Of a stretch of DNA of 64,000 bases, positions 9,279-17,395 are shown piece after piece; positions within the stretch are counted from its first letter, which is position 1, and each line of letters starts with the position of its first letter. The DNA comes from VRUE01 sp963822295 (GTDB lineage: Bacteria; Actinomycetota; Thermoleophilia; Solirubrobacterales; 70-9), in NCBI GenBank assembly GCA_963822295.1, contig CAWGHD010000002.1:806001-870000 (forward strand), in the 5' to 3' direction. The notes under the pieces are model-generated. The model was given only the letters and a program-made list of their open reading frames with translations, was not told where the DNA came from and did not search any database. A program made the position numbers and the translations under genes.

Positions 9279-10166
9279 TCAGTAGACGAGCTGGATCGCC
9301 AGGTAGTAGCCGACCACCACGGTGAAGAAGACGGCGTCGAGGCGGTCGAGGATCCCGCCGTGGGGCCCGAAGAGCGTGCCGGTGTCCTTCGTGTCGAGGT
9401 CGCGCTTCATCATCGACTCGAAGAGGTCGCCGATCGGGGCGACGGCGGCGACGGCGGCGCCCATGATCAGAGCGTCCACGCCCGAGAGCCAGTCCTGGTA
9501 GAGCCCGGCGAACCAGAACGCCATCGTGCCGATCAGGAAGCCGCCGATCAGCCCCTCCAGGGTCTTGTTCGGGGAGAGGCTGGGGGCGATCCTGTGGGAC
9601 CCGAACATGCGACCGACCGCATAGGCGCCGGTGTCGGCGGCGAAGGTGCCGACGAGGACGTCGATCATCAGGGCCGCCCCGTGGTCGGGGAGTTCGCGGA
9701 GGAGGACGGCGTGGACCAGCGGGATCCCGATCCAGAGGATGCCGAGCAGGGTCACGCCCAGGGAGCCGACGACCCCGCCCCGGTAGCGGCGGTCCGCCCC
9801 GAAGGCGAAGAGCACCGGGAAGGACGCGGCGAGCACGAGCAGGACGTTGAAGGAGGAGCCGAGGTGGGCGGCGGCGATCAGCGCCGGGACCGCGACGTAG
9901 GCGGCCCGCCGGATCGGGCGCAGTTCCTCGGTCATGCCGAAGAACTCGCGCAGGCAGAGGATTGCGACGGCGACCATCGCGGCCGCGAAGTAGATGCCGC
10001 CGGCGACGACTATCGCGATCACGAACGCGATCCAGGGGATGACGACGATCACTCGCTTGACCGTCTCGCCGCTCATCGGCGGGCGGCGGCGGGGCCGGCG
10101 CGGCGGCCGCTGGCGCGGGGCCGGCCGCGGCTCCTCGTCGAACATGTCGTCGTCGAAGAGGTCCAT
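9279..10166 (-). CDS. cdsA: Phosphatidate cytidylyltransferase
   Basis: Makes CDP-diacylglycerol for phospholipid synthesis at the membrane. 295 residues with a Pro/Arg-rich, probably disordered N-terminal 35 residues, then about eight membrane segments. The family signature is complete near the C-terminus: SMMKRDLDTKDTG followed by HGGILDRLD. The ATG at 10166 sits directly at the end of a 73-base hairpin and has no ribosome binding site. A second candidate start is the ATG at 10077 (MSGETVKRV). Translation may depend on coupling to the upstream reading. Confidence 0.93.
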   Translation of the reverse strand: MDLFDDDMFDEEPRPAPRQRPPRRPRRRPPMSGETVKRVIVVIPWIAFVIAIVVAGGIYFAAAMVAVAILCLREFFGMTEELRPIRRAAYVAVPALIAAAHLGSSFNVLLVLAASFPVLFAFGADRRYRGGVVGSLGVTLLGILWIGIPLVHAVLLRELPDHGAALMIDVLVGTFAADTGAYAVGRMFGSHRIAPSLSPNKTLEGLIGGFLIGTMAFWFAGLYQDWLSGVDALIMGAAVAAVAPIGDLFESMMKRDLDTKDTGTLFGPHGGILDRLDAVFFTVVVGYYLAIQLVY

Positions 10167-10238
10167 TAGATGGTCGACCCCTGATTCGGGTGTGACCGCG
10201 TCATCCGGGTGTGCGGGAATCGGGAGTCGACCATCTAA
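10166..10238. repeat. 22-bp-arm hairpin spanning uppS stop to cdsA start
   Basis: Arms 10166-10187 and 10217-10238 are reverse complements with two mismatches, around a 29-base loop that contains CGGGTGTG twice. On the minus strand the first arm begins with the uppS stop codon and the second ends at the A of the cdsA ATG, so the whole intercistronic stretch is one hairpin. A 22-codon open frame (10166-10234) starts right after the uppS TAG and ends in TAATG with the cdsA start, so it could carry ribosomes across. Confidence 0.75.
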
Positions 10239-10906
10239 GACCTCGCCCCGAAGCGCCGGCGGCGCGACTCGAACTCGGCGAGGGACTGCTCGAAGGCGTC
10301 GCGGCCGAAGTCCGGCCAGAGCTCCTCGCGGAAGACCAGCTCCGAGTAGGCGCACTGCCAGAGCAGGTAGTTGGAGAGTCGGCTCTCGCCGCTCGTTCGG
10401 ATCAGGAGGTCGGGGTCGTGCATCTCCGGCGCGTAGAGGTGGTCGCGGAACTCCTCCTCCGAGCCGCCCTGGAAGCTTCGCGCCGCGTCCACGATCTCCG
10501 CCCTGCCGCCGTAGTTGAAGGCGACGAAGAAGCTGATCCGGTCGTTCGCCGCGGTCTTCTCCTCCGCCCACCTCATCCGCTCCGCCAGCTCCGGCGCCAT
10601 TCCCTCGCGGCGCCCGATGAAGCGCATCCGCACGCCTTCGGAGTCGAGCTCCGGCGTCTCGGCCTCGATCCGTTCGCCGAACATCCGCAGCAGGCCCTCG
10701 ACCTCGTCCCGAGGGCGCGACCAGTTCTCGGTCGAGAAGGAGAAGACGGTCAGCTCCTCGATGCCGAGCTCGGCCGCGTCGCGGAGCCGTTCCTTGACGA
10801 CGTCGGCACCGGCGCGGTGGCCCTCGAGGACCGGCAGCCCGCGCTGCTGCGCCCAGCGCCCGTTCCCGTCGGTGATGATCGCGACGTACCGCGCGGCGGC
10901 GCTCAC
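10235..10906 (-). CDS. uppS: Isoprenyl transferase (undecaprenyl diphosphate synthase family)
   Basis: Builds the polyprenyl diphosphate carrier for cell wall synthesis by cis-condensation of isopentenyl diphosphate. 223 residues, somewhat short. The catalytic ITDGNGRWA (Asp13), EGHRAGADV and TVFSFSTENWSRP motifs are present, and the C-terminal RTSGESRLSNYLLWQCAYSE region is complete. GTG start overlapping the frr stop (GTGA). The product chain length (short or C50-55) is not decidable from sequence. Confidence 0.95.
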   Translation of the reverse strand: MSAAARYVAIITDGNGRWAQQRGLPVLEGHRAGADVVKERLRDAAELGIEELTVFSFSTENWSRPRDEVEGLLRMFGERIEAETPELDSEGVRMRFIGRREGMAPELAERMRWAEEKTAANDRISFFVAFNYGGRAEIVDAARSFQGGSEEEFRDHLYAPEMHDPDLLIRTSGESRLSNYLLWQCAYSELVFREELWPDFGRDAFEQSLAEFESRRRRFGARS

Positions 10907-11466
10907 ACCTCCAGGATCTCCTCTTCCTTTCCCTTCAGAAGGGCGTCGATCTCGGCGATCGCGTCGTCGGTCTGCTTCTGGAGCGCGGTCTCGGCGCGGC
11001 GCTCGTCGTCCTCGCCGGCTTCGCCCTCCTTCTTCAGCTCGCGCAGGTCGTGCATGACGTCGCGGCGGACGTTGCGGACCGCGACCCGGCCCTCCTCGGC
11101 GACGCCGTTGACGACCTTGACCATGTCGCGGCGGCGCTCCTCGGTCATCTCGGGGATCTGCAGGCGGATCACGTTGCCGTCGTTGTTCGGGGTCAGCCCG
11201 ACATCGGACTCGTTGATCGCTTTCTCGATCGCCCCGATCGAGGAGCTGTCGAAGGGCGAGACGGTGAGCAGGCGGGCGTCGGAGGTCGAGATGTTCGCCA
11301 GCTGCTTGAGCGGGGTCGCGGCACCGTAGTAGTCGACGACGATCCGGTCGAGCAGGTGGGGAGAGGCGCGGCCGGTGCGCACGGTCGCGAGCTCCCCGCG
11401 ACTGGCCTCGACGGACTTCTCCATCCGCCCTTTGGCGTCCTCGAGCAACTCGTCGATCAGCTCCAC
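10903..11466 (-). CDS. frr: Ribosome recycling factor
   Basis: Splits post-termination ribosomes together with EF-G. 187 residues, standard length. Family segments RTGRASPHLLDRI, YYGAATPLKQLANIS and DVGLTPNNDGNVIRL are intact, and the C-terminal helix is acidic and Lys-rich. GTG start. Lies between pyrH and uppS in the conserved actinobacterial order. Confidence 0.97.
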   Translation of the reverse strand: MELIDELLEDAKGRMEKSVEASRGELATVRTGRASPHLLDRIVVDYYGAATPLKQLANISTSDARLLTVSPFDSSSIGAIEKAINESDVGLTPNNDGNVIRLQIPEMTEERRRDMVKVVNGVAEEGRVAVRNVRRDVMHDLRELKKEGEAGEDDERRAETALQKQTDDAIAEIDALLKGKEEEILEV

Positions 11467-11486
11467 CTCTACCGCCCCGTTCCGCC

Positions 11487-12221
11487 TTATTCCGTGGGCG
11501 CGCTCGATACGAGCGTTCCCACCTTCTCGCCGCTGACGATCCTATCTATGTTGGTCTCGTCCCCAATGTTGAAGACGTAGATCGGCAGGTCGTTGTCCAT
11601 GCAGAGCGAGAGCGCGGTCGAGTCCATCACCTTGAGGTTGCGCTCGATCGCCTCGCGGTGGCTGATCGCGGGGATGAAGCTGGCGTCCGGCGTGGTCGCC
11701 GGATCGGCGTCGTAGACGCCCTCCACCCCGTTCTTCGCCATCAGGATCGCCTGCGCCCGAATCTCCAGCGCCCGCAGGGCGGCCGCGGTGTCGGTCGTGA
11801 AGAACGGGTTGCCGGTCCCGGCGGCGAAGATCACGACCCGGCCCTTCTCGAGGTGGCGCATCGCGCGGCGCCGGATGTAGGGCTCGGCGACCTCCTTGAC
11901 GTCGATCGCCGAGAGCACCCGCGTGTGCTGGCCGAGGCTCTCGAGGGCGTCCTGCAGGGTGAGGGCGTTGAGCACGGTCGCCAGCATCCCCATGTAGTCG
12001 CCGGTCGCCCGGTCGACCCCCTTGGAGGCGCCCTCGATGCCGCGGTAGATGTTGCCGGCGCCGACGACGATCGCGACCTCGACGCCGCGCTCGCGGATCG
12101 CGCCGACCTGCTTGGCGAGCCGCCTCACCTCGGCGGGGTCGGTGCCGTAGTCGAGCCCGCCCATCAGCGCCTCGCCGGAGAGCTTCAGCATGATTCGCCC
12201 GAATTTCGGCTCGGGGGTCAT
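11487..12221 (-). CDS. pyrH: UMP kinase
   Basis: Phosphorylates UMP to UDP. 244 residues starting MTPEPKFGRIMLKLSGEALMG at an ATG at 12221. The amino acid kinase fold motifs are visible: KLSGEAL, VVGAGNIYRG, TGNPFFTTDTAAALRA and AKNGVEGVYDADP. It follows tsf with a 14-base gap. The longer open frame through tsf in another phase was ignored. Confidence 0.97.
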   Translation of the reverse strand: MTPEPKFGRIMLKLSGEALMGGLDYGTDPAEVRRLAKQVGAIRERGVEVAIVVGAGNIYRGIEGASKGVDRATGDYMGMLATVLNALTLQDALESLGQHTRVLSAIDVKEVAEPYIRRRAMRHLEKGRVVIFAAGTGNPFFTTDTAAALRALEIRAQAILMAKNGVEGVYDADPATTPDASFIPAISHREAIERNLKVMDSTALSLCMDNDLPIYVFNIGDETNIDRIVSGEKVGTLVSSAPTE

Positions 12222-12235
12222 CTCAGGCGCCGACT

Positions 12236-12841
12236 CTATTCTGCGCCGACGCGAAAGTAGGCGAAGCGGGCGATGCGGATGTTCTCGCCGGTTTTCGCGG
12301 CCAGCTCCTGGCGCAGCTCCTCGATCGTCTTCGAGTCGTGCTTCTCGGCGTTGACGTGGGCCTGGTCGAGCAGGGCGACCTCGCTCGCCCACTTGCCGAG
12401 CTGGCCCTCGACGATTTTCTCGACGACGTCGTCGGGCTTGCCTTCTTCCTTCGCCTTCTCCTCGAAGACCTTCCGTTCCGCGTCGCGCTCCTCCTCGGCG
12501 ATCTCCTCGGTGGAGACGTAGCTCGGCGCGGTCGCCGCGACGTGCAGGGCGACCTGGTAGGCGAACGCCTTGAAGTCCTCGTTGCGGGCGACGAAGTCGG
12601 TCTCGCACTGGACCTCGACCATCGCCCCGACCCTGTCGTTGGCGTGGATGTAGGAGGCGACGACGCCCTCTTCGGTGCCGCGCCCTTCGCGCTTCGCCGC
12701 CGAGGCCTGGCCCTTTACGCGGAGGATCTCGATCGCGCGGTCGACGTCGCCGTCGGCCTCGGTGAGGGCCGATTTGCAGTCCATCATCGCCGCGCCGGTC
12801 CGGTCGCGCAGCGCCTTCACGTCGGCGGCGGTGACGCTCAC
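12236..12841 (-). CDS. tsf: Elongation factor Ts (short form)
   Basis: Nucleotide exchange factor for EF-Tu. The GTG at 12841 overlaps the rpsB stop (GTGA) and gives 201 residues: an N-terminal UBA-like domain (VTAADVKALRDRTGAAMMDC), the TDFVAR motif in QCETDFVARN, and one core subdomain. The second core subdomain and C-terminal module of the 270-300-residue enterobacterial form are absent; short EF-Ts also occurs in Thermus and cyanobacteria. Confidence 0.95.
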   Translation of the reverse strand: MSVTAADVKALRDRTGAAMMDCKSALTEADGDVDRAIEILRVKGQASAAKREGRGTEEGVVASYIHANDRVGAMVEVQCETDFVARNEDFKAFAYQVALHVAATAPSYVSTEEIAEEERDAERKVFEEKAKEEGKPDDVVEKIVEGQLGKWASEVALLDQAHVNAEKHDSKTIEELRQELAAKTGENIRIARFAYFRVGAE

Positions 12842-13797
12842 GATTTGTCCCCCGCGGGCTGCTCCGCCACCCGTGCGCTGTCGCCGGGAAGCGGGCTGGT
12901 GCGTTTGGGGGTCTGGGCCGGCTGGCCGCCGCCCTGGTCGGCGCCGGTCGGGTTGGCCTTCGCCTCGGCCAGTTTCTCGGCCTCGGCGGCTTTTTTCGCC
13001 GCCTCCTCGGCCTCGACCCTGGCTTTCTCCTCTTCCTCGCGCTTCTTGCGCTCTTCCTCGTCCTTTTTGCGGCGTTCCATCTCGATCGCGAGGCGCTTCT
13101 CCTCCTGCACCCGCCAGGCGCCGGCGCCGCTCTCGATCGCGCCGCCGATCGTCCCGATCACGAGCTGGCAGGAGCGGATCGCGTCGTCGTTGCCGGGGAT
13201 CACGTAGTCGATCGGCCCCGGGTCGCAGTTGGTGTCGACCAGGCCGATGATCGGGATCCGCAGGCGGGCGGCCTCGCGAACCGCGATCTCCTCGGTTTTC
13301 AGGTCGGTGACGAAGACGGCGTCCGGAAGGCGGTCCATGTCGCGGACCCCGCCGAGGTTGTACTCGAGCTTGGCCAGCTCGGCCTGCATCCCCATCCGCT
13401 CCTTGGTCGGAAGCAGCTCGAGTTTGCCCTCCTCCTTCCAGCCGTTGAGCTCGTGCAGGCGGGCGATGCGCTGCGAGATCGTGTTGAAGTTGGTCAGCAG
13501 GCCGCCCAGCCAGCGCTGGCTGACGTAGGGCATCTTGCAGCGGTCGGCCCACTCCTGGACCGGGTCGCGGGCCTGCTTCTTGGTGCCGACGAAGAGAACC
13601 GTGCCGCCGCCGCTGGAGAGCTCGCCGGCGAAGACCCGCGCCTGCTCGAGCAGCGTCTCGGTCTGGACCAGGTCGATGATGTGGATCCCGTCCAGCTCGC
13701 CGAAGATGTAGCGGCGCATGTTCGGGTTCCAGCGGCGCGTCTGGTGGCCGAAGTGGACTCCGGCCTCCAGCAGCTCTTTGAGGCCTGCCTCGGGCAT
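12838..13797 (-). CDS. rpsB: 30S ribosomal protein S2
   Basis: Structural protein of the small subunit. 319 residues starting MPEAGLKELLEAGVHFGHQT at 13797 with AAGGAG 7 bases upstream. The conserved core ends near residue 230. The remaining tail is a Lys/Glu/Arg coiled-coil-like stretch followed by a Pro/Ser/Gly-rich end, a common actinobacterial extension but long here. First gene of the rpsB-tsf-pyrH-frr-uppS-cdsA-dxr-rseP run. Confidence 0.97.
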   Translation of the reverse strand: MPEAGLKELLEAGVHFGHQTRRWNPNMRRYIFGELDGIHIIDLVQTETLLEQARVFAGELSSGGGTVLFVGTKKQARDPVQEWADRCKMPYVSQRWLGGLLTNFNTISQRIARLHELNGWKEEGKLELLPTKERMGMQAELAKLEYNLGGVRDMDRLPDAVFVTDLKTEEIAVREAARLRIPIIGLVDTNCDPGPIDYVIPGNDDAIRSCQLVIGTIGGAIESGAGAWRVQEEKRLAIEMERRKKDEEERKKREEEEKARVEAEEAAKKAAEAEKLAEAKANPTGADQGGGQPAQTPKRTSPLPGDSARVAEQPAGDKS

Positions 13798-13930
13798 GGT
13801 GAATCTCCTTGGTTTTTGGTGAAGCTCCCGCTGTCCTCGCCGGGGCCCGGCCCCATCTGGGGGCCGGTCAGGATCCGGTCCGGTTGCCAACGGGGGTTGG
13901 TTTCCGAGCCCGGGATTGTAGAGGGGGCGC
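13798..13930 (-). promoter_or_regulatory. rpsB promoter and leader region
   Basis: A 133-base gap upstream of rpsB. On the minus strand a TACAAT box lies at 13914-13919, with no convincing -35 box. The leader of about 110 bases contains a strong GGCCCC..GGGGCC hairpin near 13846-13862. In other bacteria rpsB-tsf mRNA is autoregulated by S2 through leader structure; that role here is inference. Confidence 0.4.
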
Positions 13931-14608
13931 CTACGCGGCGCGTGCGGCCTGCAGCGCCGCCTCGAGGTCTGCCGGCAGCGGCGAGCTGAACTCGAGCCGC
14001 TCGCCGCTCAGAGGATGGCTGAAGGCGAGCCTGTGGGCGTGGAGGAACTGCCTCTCGAGGCCGTAGCGCTCCTCGCCCCCGTAGGTGGGGTCGCCGGCGA
14101 GCGGGTGCCCGATCGCGGCGAAGTGGGCCCGGATCTGGTGCGTGCGCCCGGTCTCCAGCCGCGCCTCGAGGAAGGTCTCGGCGGCGAGCAGCTCGAGCAC
14201 GGTGAAGTGGGTGCGGGCCTCGCGCGAGGCGGCCCCGGCGACGGCCATCCGGTGCCGCTGGCGCGAGGCCCGGCCGATCGGCGCGTCGATCGTCCCGGTG
14301 CGCGAGCCGAGGCGGCCGCCCGCCAGGGCGAGGTAGATGCGATCGACCTCGCGCGCCCTGACCTGCGCCTGGAGGGCTGCGTGGGCCTCGTCGGTGCGGG
14401 CGACGACCAGCAGGCCGCTGGTCCCCTTGTCGAGCCGGTGGACGATGCCGGGGCGGTCGGGGTCGGAGCCGCCGCCGAGCAGCTCTTCGAGCTCGGAGAC
14501 CAGGGTCGGGCCGCTGTGGGACGGGGCGGGATGGACGACGAGCCCGGCGGGCTTCTCGACCACCGCCAGGGCGTCGTCCGGGTGGACGATGCGCGGCTCC
14601 GCTGTCAT
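13931..14608 (-). CDS. RluA-family pseudouridine synthase without S4 domain
   Basis: Isomerises a uridine in rRNA or tRNA. 225 residues from an ATG at 14608 overlapping the lspA stop. The catalytic GIVHRLDKGTSGLLVVART (Asp near residue 58) and the ETGRTHQIRAHFAAIGHPL motif are intact. RluD-type enzymes usually have about 300 residues with an N-terminal S4 RNA-binding domain; here the frame begins directly at the catalytic domain, and lspA lies immediately upstream. The target site (RluD-, RluC- or RluA-like) cannot be told. Confidence 0.9.
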   Translation of the reverse strand: MTAEPRIVHPDDALAVVEKPAGLVVHPAPSHSGPTLVSELEELLGGGSDPDRPGIVHRLDKGTSGLLVVARTDEAHAALQAQVRAREVDRIYLALAGGRLGSRTGTIDAPIGRASRQRHRMAVAGAASREARTHFTVLELLAAETFLEARLETGRTHQIRAHFAAIGHPLAGDPTYGGEERYGLERQFLHAHRLAFSHPLSGERLEFSSPLPADLEAALQAARAA

Positions 14609-15074
14609 CTTCCCTCCCCCTCGCGCAGGAGGATCACGGCGAAGAGGACGACCCCGAGCGTGATCGCGACGTCGGCGAGGTTGAACGGCGGCCAGGAGCC
14701 GATCTCGACGTAGTCGGTGACGGCGCCGGCCCGGATCCGGTCGACGAGGTTGCCGATCGCCCCGCCGGCGAGCAGCCCCACCGCCACCCACATCCAGGGC
14801 CGCTCGGCGTTGCGGGCGAGCAGGACGCCGACGAAGGCGAGGGCGACGAGGGCGAAGGCGATCAGCGGCGCGTCGCCGCCGCCGGCCAGCCCGAAGGCGA
14901 CCCCCGGTTGTGGGCGAGGGTGAGGCCGATCGGGCCGAGCAGGTCGACCTGCTCGCCGGGGACCAGCTCGGACTCGACGACCGCCTTGGCGACCTGGTCG
15001 AGCGCCACAACCGCCGCGCAGAGGGCGCCCGCCAGCCACCAGGCGCGGGCGGCGGAGCCCGGCGCGGCCCTCAC
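14605..15074 (-). pseudogene. lspA: Signal peptidase II, frameshifted
   Basis: Membrane aspartic peptidase that cuts lipoprotein signal peptides. The N-terminal part (WWLAGALCAAVVALDQVAKA to LTLAHNRG) is read from a GTG at 15074. The C-terminal part (GVAFGLAGG to both catalytic Asp motifs, GNLVDRI and FNLADVAI) is read in another frame. Adding one G to the five-base run at 14901-14905 restores the family sequence HNRGVAFG exactly. Both halves are fully conserved and overlap neighbours by GTGA and ATGA, so an assembly indel is more likely than a dead gene. Confidence 0.85.
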
Positions 15075-15373
15075 CCTTCGATCGCGCCGACGACGAGTGC
15101 GCGCGCTATGAACAGCACGATCAGGCCGACGATCGGGCTGAGGTCGAGCGCGAAGCCGCCGCCGCCGAGCGGCGGCAGGAAGCGGCGGAAGAAGTTGAGG
15201 TACGGGTTGGTCGTCTCGGTGACGAAGTCGAGGAAGGCCCGCAGCCAGCGGTTGTAGGGCATGCGGGGGATCCAGGAGATCAGGATGTTGACGAAGATCA
15301 GGATGATGTAGACGAGGAAGAGGGCGTCGACGTAGTCGGCGATGTCGACGCGGCTCAGGGCGAGGGCGATCAC
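15071..15373 (-). CDS. YggT family membrane protein
   Basis: Small integral membrane protein of 100 residues with two hydrophobic segments (about 15-35 and 78-97) around a conserved SWIPRMPYNRWLRAFLDFV and NPYLNFFRRFLPPL core. The biochemical role is not settled; in Gram-positives it sits in the sepF/divIVA division neighbourhood, as here. GTG start overlapping the proC stop by GTGA. Confidence 0.88.
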   Translation of the reverse strand: MIALALSRVDIADYVDALFLVYIILIFVNILISWIPRMPYNRWLRAFLDFVTETTNPYLNFFRRFLPPLGGGGFALDLSPIVGLIVLFIARALVVGAIEG

Positions 15374-16113
15374 GACCGCATCCTCTCCAGCGAGGCGCGG
15401 ACGGCGGCCTCGAAGGCGGCGCGGGCGCCCTCGCGGTCGAGCGCCTCCAGGCCGGCCTCGGTGCTGCCGCCGGGAGAGGCGACGGCGCGGCGCACGTCGG
15501 CGGGATGGCGCAGGCGCAGGAGCTCGGCGGTGCCGCCGGTCGTCTCGACGACCAGCTCCCTCGCCAGCTCCTCGTCGAGGCCGGCGGCGGCGCCCGCGTC
15601 GGCCAGCGCCTCGACCGCGAGCGCCAGGTAGGCGGGCGCGCAGCCCATCACCGCGGTGGCGGCGTCGAAATCATCGTCTGGCAGGTCGACGACGTGGCCG
15701 AGCAGCTCGAGCTTCTCGCGCACCTCCGGCGTCGCGGCGCCGGCGACGCAGAGCACCCCGAGGCGCACCTCGACCGCGACGTTCGGCATCACCCGGGCCA
15801 CATCGGCGGCATTGGGGAAGGCGGCCTCGACCCGGGCCAACGGGGTCGCCCCGAGCAGCGAGACGACCGACCGCGCCTCCTCCAGCTCGGCCGCGACCTC
15901 CTCCAGCTTCGCGGGCTTCACCGCGAGCACGACCAGGTCGGCGCGCTCGGCCAGCTCGCCGTTCGAGTCGAGGGCCTCTCCCCCCACCTCCGCCGCCAGC
16001 TCGCCCGCCCGTCCCGACCCGGAGTCGGTGAAGAGCAGCTCGTCGACCTCCCCCGCCCAGCCGTGCGCCATCGCGGCGGCCATGCTTCCCGATCCACAGA
16101 ACCCGATAACCAT
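15370..16113 (-). CDS. proC: Pyrroline-5-carboxylate reductase
   Basis: Last step of proline synthesis, reducing P5C with NAD(P)H. 247 residues. The N-terminal Rossmann motif is IGFCGSGSMA, the cofactor region VVLAVKPAKLEEV follows, and the C-terminal dimer domain contains GCAPAYLALAVEALADAG and the signature-like ASPGGSTEAGLEAL. Located between sepF and yggT, a position known in actinobacteria and Firmicutes. Confidence 0.95.
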   Translation of the reverse strand: MVIGFCGSGSMAAAMAHGWAGEVDELLFTDSGSGRAGELAAEVGGEALDSNGELAERADLVVLAVKPAKLEEVAAELEEARSVVSLLGATPLARVEAAFPNAADVARVMPNVAVEVRLGVLCVAGAATPEVREKLELLGHVVDLPDDDFDAATAVMGCAPAYLALAVEALADAGAAAGLDEELARELVVETTGGTAELLRLRHPADVRRAVASPGGSTEAGLEALDREGARAAFEAAVRASLERMRS

Positions 16114-16141
16114 CGCCGGGGACCCTACCCTCCGGCGAAGC

Positions 16142-16696
16142 TCAGGACTGGTTGAAGAAGCCCTTGTCGATCAGCCGGGCCTTCTCCTCGGCGGAGACCT
16201 CGACGTTGCGCGGAGTCAGCAGGAATATCTTCTCGGCGATTCGCTGCATGCCGCCGTCGAGTGCGTAGGTCAGGCCGGAGCAGAAGTCGATCATCCGCTT
16301 GGAGAGCTCGTGATCGGTCGTCTGCAGGTTGAGGATGACCGGCACCGCCCGCTTGAACTGGTCGGCGACCTGCTGGGCGTCGTTGAAGTTGCGCGGGATG
16401 ACGAGGTGGACCTGGACGTCGGAGTCGCCGTTGCCGACCGGCCGCAGGGTGCGTGTCCGCGAGGCCGCGATCGGCTCGTCGTCGGCGAAGATGTCGTCGA
16501 TCTCGTCGCGGCGCGAGCGGCGCGAGGTCGGCAGGCGGCGGACCTGGCCGGAGTCGCCGCGTTCGCGGCGGCCTTCGAAGATGTCCTCGGCGCCGGTCTC
16601 GGGCTCGTCGACTTCGTCGTACTCGGGGCCATAGTCGTGATCCTCGGCGAGACCGAAGTAGACCAGCGCTCTATGCCATGTGTCGCGAAGGGCCAT
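16142..16696 (-). CDS. sepF: Cell division protein SepF
   Basis: Membrane-associated ring protein that anchors FtsZ filaments at the division site. 184 residues: an N-terminal amphipathic helix (ALRDTWHRALVYFGL), an acidic linker (about 20-85), then the C-terminal DUF552 domain (VQVHLVIPRNFNDAQQVADQ to RNVEVSAEEKARLIDKGFF). In-frame TGA 21 bases upstream supports this start. AAGGAG and a CATAAT box lie further upstream (16716-16743). Confidence 0.95.
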   Translation of the reverse strand: MALRDTWHRALVYFGLAEDHDYGPEYDEVDEPETGAEDIFEGRRERGDSGQVRRLPTSRRSRRDEIDDIFADDEPIAASRTRTLRPVGNGDSDVQVHLVIPRNFNDAQQVADQFKRAVPVILNLQTTDHELSKRMIDFCSGLTYALDGGMQRIAEKIFLLTPRNVEVSAEEKARLIDKGFFNQS

Positions 16697-16758
16697 GCCC
16701 GGGTGTTTCGGCTTTCAGGCGGGGACTCCTTTACGGATTATGCCCAGCCTAGCGCCGT

Positions 16759-17394
16759 TTACCCGAATAGCGCCGTGCCCAAGCGGACGATCGTCGCGCC
16801 CTCCTCGACCGCGACCTCCCAGTCCTGCGAGGTGCCCATCGAGAGGCGCTCGAGCCCGTGCTCGGCGGCGAGCTCGGCGAGCCGCGCGAAATGCGGTCGC
16901 GAGGCCTCCGGGTCGGGGCTGAACGGGGGCATGGTCATCAGGCCCGAGACCCGCACCGGGGCCAGCTTGGCGATGAACTCCCCGAGCCGCGCCGGCGCGA
17001 TGCCGCTCTTGCCCTCCTCGCCGGCGACGTCGACCTCGACCAGGACCTCGGTGCCGGGGCCCGCGTGGCGGCCGAGCTGCTCGAGGGCGGACTCGCTGGC
17101 GACGGAGTGGATCAGGCGGCAGATGGGCAGCAGCTGCTTCACCTTGCGGCTCTGGAGGTTGCCGATGAAGTCCCACTCGAAGGCGTCGCCCCAGCGCTCG
17201 TGCTTGGCGGCCAGGTCCTGCTGACGGTTCTCGCCGACGAGCGTGACCCCCGCCTCCGCGAGCGCCCCCATCTCCTCCAGCGGCACGTACTTGGTCGCGA
17301 CCAGGAGCTCGACCCCGTCTCCCGCCCGCCCGCGGGCGCGGGCGAGGTTGGCGGCGATCCGCGCCGGGTCGAGGCCGTGGATCGGCTCGACCAC
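16759..17394 (-). CDS. Pyridoxal phosphate homeostasis protein (YggS/PLPBP family)
   Basis: PLP-binding protein with an alanine-racemase-like barrel and a role in PLP homeostasis; no enzymatic activity is established. A GTG at 17394, directly after the pgeF stop, gives 211 residues. The PLP lysine is in LLVATKYVPLEE near 35; GENRQQDLAAKH, FIGNLQSRKVKQLLP and the phosphate-binding SMGTSQDWEVAVEEG segments are present. Conserved pgeF-yggS-sepF order. Confidence 0.95.
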   Translation of the reverse strand: MVEPIHGLDPARIAANLARARGRAGDGVELLVATKYVPLEEMGALAEAGVTLVGENRQQDLAAKHERWGDAFEWDFIGNLQSRKVKQLLPICRLIHSVASESALEQLGRHAGPGTEVLVEVDVAGEEGKSGIAPARLGEFIAKLAPVRVSGLMTMPPFSPDPEASRPHFARLAELAAEHGLERLSMGTSQDWEVAVEEGATIVRLGTALFG

Positions 17395-17395
17395 C

